From positions 13,020,001 through 13,084,000 of the forward strand of contig NC_063150.1 in NCBI RefSeq assembly GCF_020921035.1: a DNA stretch of 64,000 nucleotides, in the 5' to 3' direction. The position numbers and the translations under genes were made by a program. The stretch is from Rhodamnia argentea (taxonomy: Eukaryota; Streptophyta; Magnoliopsida; Myrtales; Myrtaceae). The notes beneath the pieces are model-generated. The model saw nothing but the letters and a program-made list of their open reading frames with translations, was not told the DNA's origin and did no database searches. Of this stretch, positions 57,352 through 64,000 are shown piece after piece; within the stretch, counting starts at the first letter, position 1; each line of letters begins with the position of its first letter.

Positions 57352-60300
57352 TCCTTTTTTTGTATTAATTCGTAACGAAACTCAATTTGAATATCAAGCC
57401 ACCAACAAAATCTAAAGCACTTCTCACATGAGTACATTCAAGCAATCAACATAGCTAAAATGGCAAAAGGACATCTCCGAATGATATTCGTTCGGATCTC
57501 ATCAATCGCATACAAATTACTTTGAATTAAGGTTGCCTTTCTAGTTCAAAGGTCTAAACCTAACCCCTTCATGGGATTTGAGCAATTGAGGAACGTTCCA
57601 TAAATGAGTTTTCGGATGGCCGAGTTTATGCACGGTGGTCTGCCTGGCCTCCATTATGCACAATTGACACTCTTTCTTGTCCTGAATCCCTTTTCCCCTT
57701 CTTAAATAGTACTATTTATGCTCGGATTGATCTTTAAAAGTGGTATAATTTGCGACAAATTGTACAGTAAGTGTGACGCTAACAGTACTAGATATGGCTC
57801 CATTTAGATCTTCAAATTCTCTTTCCCCTTTGGATGATAACTTCCTAGATATTCGTTGACTCCTCGAGCTGGCGGGTAGTGAAGAGAAATTCCAACCAAA
57901 ATATATACGTGTCATTTTTTATTTTAAATGTTTTACTGCCATGTCATTTATAAGTCCACGTGCCAATTTTCTAAAAAAAAGTCCATGCGGCAATTTTTAT
58001 TAAAAATTACAATCTTAAAATTTAAAAAAATTAAAGAAAAATTAAAGAAAATTTTTAAAAAATGGCAGCGACAAGGGCCTACACAGTCCTTTCCGCTGCC
58101 AAGTTTTTTTAAATTTTTTATCTACTTTTTTTAGTTGTTTTTACGGTACAAATAATTGAGTAAATTTTGATCTTTTGCAGATAAAATTGATGGAAATTGC
58201 ATTATCATTTGCAGATACAAATGCTGAAGTCTTGATGCTTTTTTAGCTATTTTTTTAACTGTTTTTATTTTCTTAACTTGTGTCTTAGTTTTTAGCTTAT
58301 TTTTAATTTTAATTTTAAGTGAAATTTTTTATTATTGGTTTTTGGCTCATTTTATTGCAGACTAGGATTCTCCGACGAGCCATGTAGATGCCACGTAAGA
58401 TTTCCGGCGATGCTCACCGGAGTTGGCATTCAAATAATTATTTTTAAAAAAATTGACACTTTAATGATTAAAAAAAAATATTGGCATAAAAAAAAGCACC
58501 GTACACAAATATTGACACTTGAATTGTCCTTTCGCCTAGCTAAAATGGCTAGCATTTGTTTTTCCCTCACTAATGTCATACCTGCATACCAATTTTTTTG
58601 GCTCAATCCAAATTAGGCGAAGACAATAGAAACATAATCCATCTCGAAAACCTTTATTGGATGGAAAAGGCCGGCATCGATTGTTTTACCATTACCGAAG
58701 GTCTCGAAGTTTCGCGCACGAGATGTCGTGCTCTAAAACATCTCTCGGTTTAGAAGTCCGAACCAGGATTCTAAGCGGGATCGATTCGAGATAGATCAAA
58801 TCTTACGGGGATCAAAGCGAGACATCTCCAAAGCTAAGGGGTGCAAAATGGAATTTTAGCCCAATGTCTATCCTCGGTCAAAGTCCATGCAAAACTTGCC
58901 AAACTCAAAATGGAATCGAGAGGGTCAATTAGGGAGTGCTCAAGAGGCCAGTGGAGCCAGCATTCCCCGACGTACAAATTTGCTTTTTGCTAACGCAAAA
59001 GTCAACGCTTTGGCTTCCGTCTTTGTTTCGGCTCTACGCTCAGCATCTTCTGAGTTTGGCACTTTTCCTCCTAAGTTCCTATGAATAAGTCAAAGATTAG
59101 AAGGACACAAAGCTTTTGCTCTTACATTCTGGTACAGCCCATGATGAGTTAAGAGACCAGATTAGCCTTGATTTCGCCGCTCGGGAAGATGCCGTGCCGG
59201 TAGGGTTTAGGACAATGAACACGGCACGACTTTCTCATACCATGTCCACAGAACCTAACGATCAATTTTTCTTTTCTCTCCGTGTTGCGAGGAAGTTCCA
59301 TATTAAGTAAGACCCACAAGTAATCTCGTGGATTAGGCCAGACGCAAGTCGGGAATCGAGTTGATACCCTAATTGGGCGCTAACCAGCATTATGAGCGGT
59401 TCATTTGGTAATGTTTATGATAAAAAAACAGATGATGTGCGATACACTTAAGTATAGCGGCCACTTGATTCCAACGTCTCGTATTTTTACCAATGTGAAA
59501 TTATTTACCTTCGGTTTATGCATTAAGAGAAAAACGAGCTTCTGCCAAATAAAAAAAAAAAAATAGTGAATTCCATACAAAAAATACCAATGAATCCAGG
59601 ACAATATCAGCTAAATGCGATCTCATAAATCCACGGTTTTCTTGACTGCCTCGGCAGGTACCGTTGCTTTACGGGGCAAGCCACTTCCGTTTTTCCTACT
59701 TGGTTGATAGTCTTGCCTTAACCTAGAAAGAAAGAACAATATTAGACACATTGAAACTCATTTACTAAATCGATTTACTGAATGACGTGGCACAATGAAA
59801 TTAAACATACTAAAACTCATTTACCAAATCGACTGGGACACTCTTCGAACGGTTATCTCAATCGGTCACCGGCCCATCCAGGCATTCAACAAGTATTCAC
59901 CACGTCGCCGAGCAAACTAATTTCGTAAGCTGAGTCTTAATTTCACGGTCAGACGGGCCTCTAGCCTCGTGACGTCGAAGCACACAAACCTTACTGATGG
60001 GCAATTTCCGTGGGAGGAGCAAAGTTTGGTGCCAACCCAATGTAGACAAAGACCGAGACTAAATAACGACGGTCAAAGTTTGGTAGCTGAGCACAAGAAT
60101 TATGTGTGTTTTCGTGAATCCCGTTGGATTTTGTTACGTGATTCGTTTTAGTCGAAAATTGAATCATTTGAAATTTTTTTAAAAAAACGATCGATTATAT
60201 CTCTTATAAAAATAAAAAAAAATAGATATATATAAATATATTCTTCACCAACCAAAAAGGCCAAACATAAATTGTTATCGATTATTAAAGCATTTTTCAT

Positions 60301-60740
60301 TGATTGATTATTTCAAATAATACGAGTCATTGATTTTGGGAAAGTATATCCCAAATCATTTATTTTTCGCAAAATAAACGGAGCCTTAATGAGTTTTCAT
60401 TTTGCACATCCATTTTTTTCCGTCATCTATACTATACTAATAAATTAAGAGATATGAAATATAGGTGCGAGATCTAGTTCGTCCTAACTCAAATTCTTCA
60501 TGAATGGAATTATTTTTTAGGCGTATATATGCCACTAATATATTTGGACAGATTTTTTTTTTTTTTTTGCTAATTTAAATTTGTAGTGGATTTACTTTGA
60601 TTTTTTTTTTACCCGGAAATGTCCGAAACTTTAATAATATACACGTATTGACATGTAGATTCACGTGTAATAATTTTTTTATAATATTTTCAATTTGGAC
60701 AATACTTTTAATTTTACTGGAATGTAATTTATTTTTAGAG
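57352..60740. other. Intergenic, no gene supported
   Basis: Open frames up to 93 codons (for example 58335-58616) carry no domain. 58640-59400 is less AT-rich and resembles decayed retroelement sequence without diagnostic motifs. 60160-60480 is strongly AT-rich. Confidence 0.45.
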
Positions 60741-61180
60741 TGGCAATTTGCCCAAAAATTTCTAAACCTATTGTATGTCCACCAATTTACTCTTTAACTT
60801 TTCAATTTTATCAATATAATCCTAAACCTCACGATTTCCCATTGTAATCCATCTGGCCAATTTAGGACAAAAAATTGCAGACGTAGCGGTCTATGGCACA
60901 ATCGGCACCGACATGGATGATTTTATGAAATTTATTTTTGAGTTTTCTGAGGTTTTTTTTTTATATTCCTTTTGTTATTTTTCTATACTACTATTCATCT
61001 TCTTCCTTTGCCGATTTTCGAGCCTTGGCGATGTTAGATGTAGGTTGCCAACCACAGGTGAGGGCTGCCCTCACCAAATCTAGTCGACCGCTGCTGTCGT
61101 CGAGGTCCCGGCAACCGGCGTAGGAAAAAGATGCATGGTAGAATAGGAACAAAAATATAAAAAAGTATTGAATTGGAGGT
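60740..61180. repeat. Decayed relative of the 56323 TIR family
   Basis: Starts 'gtggcaatttgcccaaaaat' with 'tctaaacctattg', 'tttatcaatataatcctaaacc' and 'gtaatccatctggccaa', then a GC-rich core with 'gtgagggctgccctcacc' (a short perfect-looking palindrome near 61058-61075). The right terminal repeat is not clear. Confidence 0.5.
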
Positions 61181-61419
61181 CGTACAATAGATTTACGGCG
61201 TTCTGGATAGTGAGCACCTTTGATTCCGGCGAAGCGAGAAGGAAAGAAAACGGAAATTAAAACCATGTACCATTAGGTGATTAATTAATTAAGTTTCTTG
61301 ATTAAACGCCATGCATCGCCGTTCAATGATGCCTAACCTTTTCAACGCATGCATGGCCATTCAATGCCATGAGTCGCCCATTTCGTTAAATTTCGTTTCC
61401 CCATCTCAAAGCTCGTAAG

Positions 61420-63057
61420 AGAAACGAAGCACGAATCAGAGATTCTTCCCTCGCATTCCACCGGTCGAAGTGGAACCTTCTTCCTCCTCTCGAAGACGTT
61501 CTTGTCGTCCAGCTTCTCGAAAGCTGAGGGCTGCAATATCGCCTGCGAAGGCCCCCTTTGGGTTCCTCGATGCGGCCGCTGTCCGGTTGTGTTCCCACGA
61601 AACGTCGACGAGAGGAGGTCGGGATCGCGATCCCTGAGCCGGAGGTTTTTCCATCTTGACAACACGGAAAACGACGAGCCCTGGCGAATTTTTTATTTTT
61701 CTTTTCCGTACGATATGTTCTGTTGTATGAACTGTTGAAGTTGAACGTCGGAGCTAAAAACTGGCTCCGATGCTGTCGGTTGAGCTCTTATGTTTTGTGG
61801 GTTTGAAGTTCGTCTGCTCGAGGCGTGCGGGTCGATTCTAGTGCTTGCTTAGTCATTGTCGTCGTGAGAATCGCTTGGTTAATGCTTTGAGATTGGTGGG
61901 TTTTGCTGCTTAGAGCTAACTTCGTGCTTAGGTTTGATGCGAGTGGGCGTTTTGAGTTCATTATCTTCAGTTGGACGCAAGGTTAACTTGCTTGCATAAG
62001 CGGGGAACAATCAGGATTCAAACTTAGGGGCTATGGCGATTATAATATTGGCCGCAGAAATTTTGTCATAAAGTGGCACACGGTTGCTTTCAGTTGGAGT
62101 TATTTGAATACTGGATCGGAACCTGGAAGGGGCTTGAGAGGGGGCTCTTTGTGAAAGGTCAAAAAAAAGGATCACAAGCACATGTTGCTTGTTCATAAAA
62201 AAGCAAACTTTTTTAGCAGATTGTGAGGAAGGAGCACATGATTGCTTGCTCCTTCAATCACTCGTGCAGATCTCAAAAACAGTTTTTTCTTCACTTCCGG
62301 TCGTGAGTGATGAGTGTTAATGTGAAATATGAAATCTTGAGCTTTACATTTTCCCTTTTGCAATGTGGCATAAATCTTTGGCATGAGGTGGGAATGAAGG
62401 GTAAGAGGGAGAGGGAGACGATTTCTTTCGAACAAAGCGGGACTGCCTTAAATCACATCGGAGAATTGACATTGGTGTGAATTGGTCGAGGGATGTTTAG
62501 GCGACCATTCATCGGCTTGTATGAATCTTCCTTTGCTTCCCTTTTTGTGCATGTTCTTAATATTTTGATCATATGATGTCACTGCTACAAAAATCGTTGT
62601 CACTCTGCAGTTTTTCTGGTGACGTGCTGCATGAATGCGTGTGCTTTTTCATGTTTCAAATCATAAGTTCTGCTGAAATTGTGTTCTTCTGCACTTTGTT
62701 GAAGTATATGAACTCTTCAATCTAACTGGCTTGTTGTAATTGTTCTGTCATATCAGATCCTTCGTACACATTTTACAAGCAACTATATGTTCTGTTGGAG
62801 ATTTGGAACTGGGGTACTCCAAATCTGCTAACAAGAGCAGAAGAGTTCTTCCAAACTTTCTTGAATGCTTTCTGGGAAGACTCCATATAGAATGGGAAAC
62901 TTTTCGCACAGGTTTCAAACTTTTTGATGCTCTCTGTTTTTCAAACTTTTTGATGCTCTCTGTTCTTACTTTTGTAGTTGTAAGAGTGGCTTAAGTCAAA
63001 GGTTTTGCCTTTGCCTCCTTTGGCTGCAGTGCAGGAGGTACAAAACATGGCGGAACG
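61420..63057 (+). other. Probable 5' UTR exons and introns of the DUF707 gene
   Basis: 61425-61735 is GC-rich with leader-like composition. 62756-62910 has exon-like sequence ending 'cgcacag|gtttca' (donor-like). 63020-63034 'ggctgcagtgcag' is an acceptor-like site just before the exon with the start codon. A short upstream ORF (ATG at 63047, four codons, MAER) overlaps the main start region. Exact exon borders are uncertain. Confidence 0.4.
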
Positions 63058-64000
63058 ATGAGGGGCTTAATAACAACTTTGGTCGGAATCTTTTTCGGTT
63101 TCTTCTTAGGACTATCATTTCCAATGTTGTCATCAACTAAGGTATGTGATTGATCACCGCTTTTAGTAGTTTCGATTAACCATGGCTTTTAAAAAAAAAA
63201 AAATTCCATGTCCAAATTGGCAGTTTAACCTTTCATCCAGCCTTCTTCCCATCCCTGATCTCTCCAAATATGATAACCAACAAACGAGGCCCCTAACTCA
63301 AATTGCTCCTGTGAGTGGCTGCAACAGCAGCTCAACTGAAGCTCCAAAAGTGAACGACGCGTCTAAGGTGAATTTCCCATCTCTAACTTCAGTGATCACT
63401 GCTCTGTCCTCGTTAAGTTTAGATCATGGAATTTTATATCTGATTTATCAAGCTCTAGTAAGGTAGATTAATAGAATGCTTAGGAGGGAAAAAGGCCATT
63501 TCAAGCAACTTCTAATTCAATCTTAAGAGCAGTTTTATTCTTTGTAGGAAGAGGTTGAACACTTCATCTTATGATTGTTCTCTTAGATGGATTCTACAGA
63601 GTCTAAGCTCATGCCATGCCATTGCCAATTACCAAATCGGCTAGTGTAACTTATCCTTGTTTTGATTTCCTTGCCATTATTTACATAGTGCCGACGGCTA
63701 ACGTGAATCTGTCCTATTTTTATGGGCATTATGCTAGCGGTAGTGGTATTGATTTGTCCATTTCCTTCTTCAAGCAGTAGATCTTTGTAGTTCCCACGAA
63801 TCGATAAGACAGAGTAGAGGATCATTTGATTTATCTATCTGTTTAGGTGTGTAATCGCTCCGCGTAAGTGTGTTTTGGCATTTAAAGGTGGACTTGTTCC
63901 TAACTTCCTAATGCATGTGCGGCTATTTGGCTGATTGCAAATGCTGCTTACTCTTTGTGGGAGCATATCCACCTGCACAATGCATATATTATGAGCTTGA
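63058..64000 (+). CDS. DUF707 family membrane-anchored protein, 5' part
   Basis: Two coding exons are visible, 63058-63141 (28 codons) and 63224-63367 (48 codons), both with GT-AG borders and phase 0. The first encodes a single membrane anchor (LITTLVGIFFGFFLGLSFPML). The second starts FNLSSSLLPIPDLSKYDN, close to the NLPSSLLPSIDLSYIEDK segment that follows the anchor in plant DUF707 proteins. The next exon, with the conserved catalytic-like core, lies beyond the window, and 63368-64000 is intron. The family's role is not known. It is sometimes labelled 'lysine ketoglutarate reductase trans-splicing related', which is not evidence of that activity. The start was chosen because the anchor begins there, and the preceding frame lacks a convincing coding exon. 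Confidence 0.8.

Noticed and set aside
61342..61665. Minus-strand frames of 70-107 codons
   Set aside because: They oppose a GC-rich leader-like region of the DUF707 gene and show no domain.
1..64000. CRISPR arrays, bacterial operons, riboswitches
   Set aside because: The DNA is plant nuclear; the repeats seen are microsatellites, transposon ends and duplicated gene pieces, with no regular spacer arrays.

Overview
This is nuclear DNA of a dicot plant. Protein genes are split by GT-AG introns, the intergenic space is AT-rich and repeat-dense, and the window holds plant-specific families (FAR1-related factor, chloroplast sensor kinase, GDSL esterases, DUF707), a plastid-derived insertion, a plant endogenous pararetrovirus and LTR/TIR transposons. 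The style of the low-complexity repeats would fit a Myrtaceae genome such as Eucalyptus, but that is an impression, not something shown here.

Layout. 1-5.6 kb: decayed endogenous pararetrovirus (Caulimoviridae, florendovirus/petuvirus-like) with coat, zinc knuckle, protease, RT and RNase H remnants, a downstream ORF and an apparent promoter. 5.6-15 kb: repeats, including a LINE 3' end, a ~0.7 kb foldback, a transposon-like element carrying a plastid petB fragment, and a gene remnant I cannot name. 15-32 kb: a cluster built from one intact alpha-crystallin-domain gene (INCREASED DNA METHYLATION 2-like, 21975-23308) and at least six broken pieces of it on both strands, with a 2.42 kb solo LTR (TSD CCTCT) nested in a TIR element. 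34.6-37.5 kb: intact FAR1-related (FRS) gene. 39.8-42.5 and 45.9-48.3 kb: two tandem GDSL esterase/lipase genes. 48.5 kb: tRNA-Arg(ACG). 50.0-55.5 kb: complete nine-exon chloroplast sensor kinase (CSK). 61.4-64 kb: 5' end of a DUF707 gene that runs off the window.

The right-hand 25 kb is ordinary single-copy gene space. The order GDSL - CSK - DUF707 matches, as I recall it, Arabidopsis At1g67830 - At1g67840 - At1g67850, so it looks like conserved microsynteny. The left 34 kb is accessory.

The most interesting structure is the IDM2-like cluster. In Arabidopsis IDM2 belongs to the machinery that protects loci from DNA methylation. Here an intact homologue sits between tail-to-tail inverted pseudogene copies that could form double-stranded RNA against it. 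Exon coordinates were derived by hand from splice consensus, reading-frame phase and family similarity. No database search was run.
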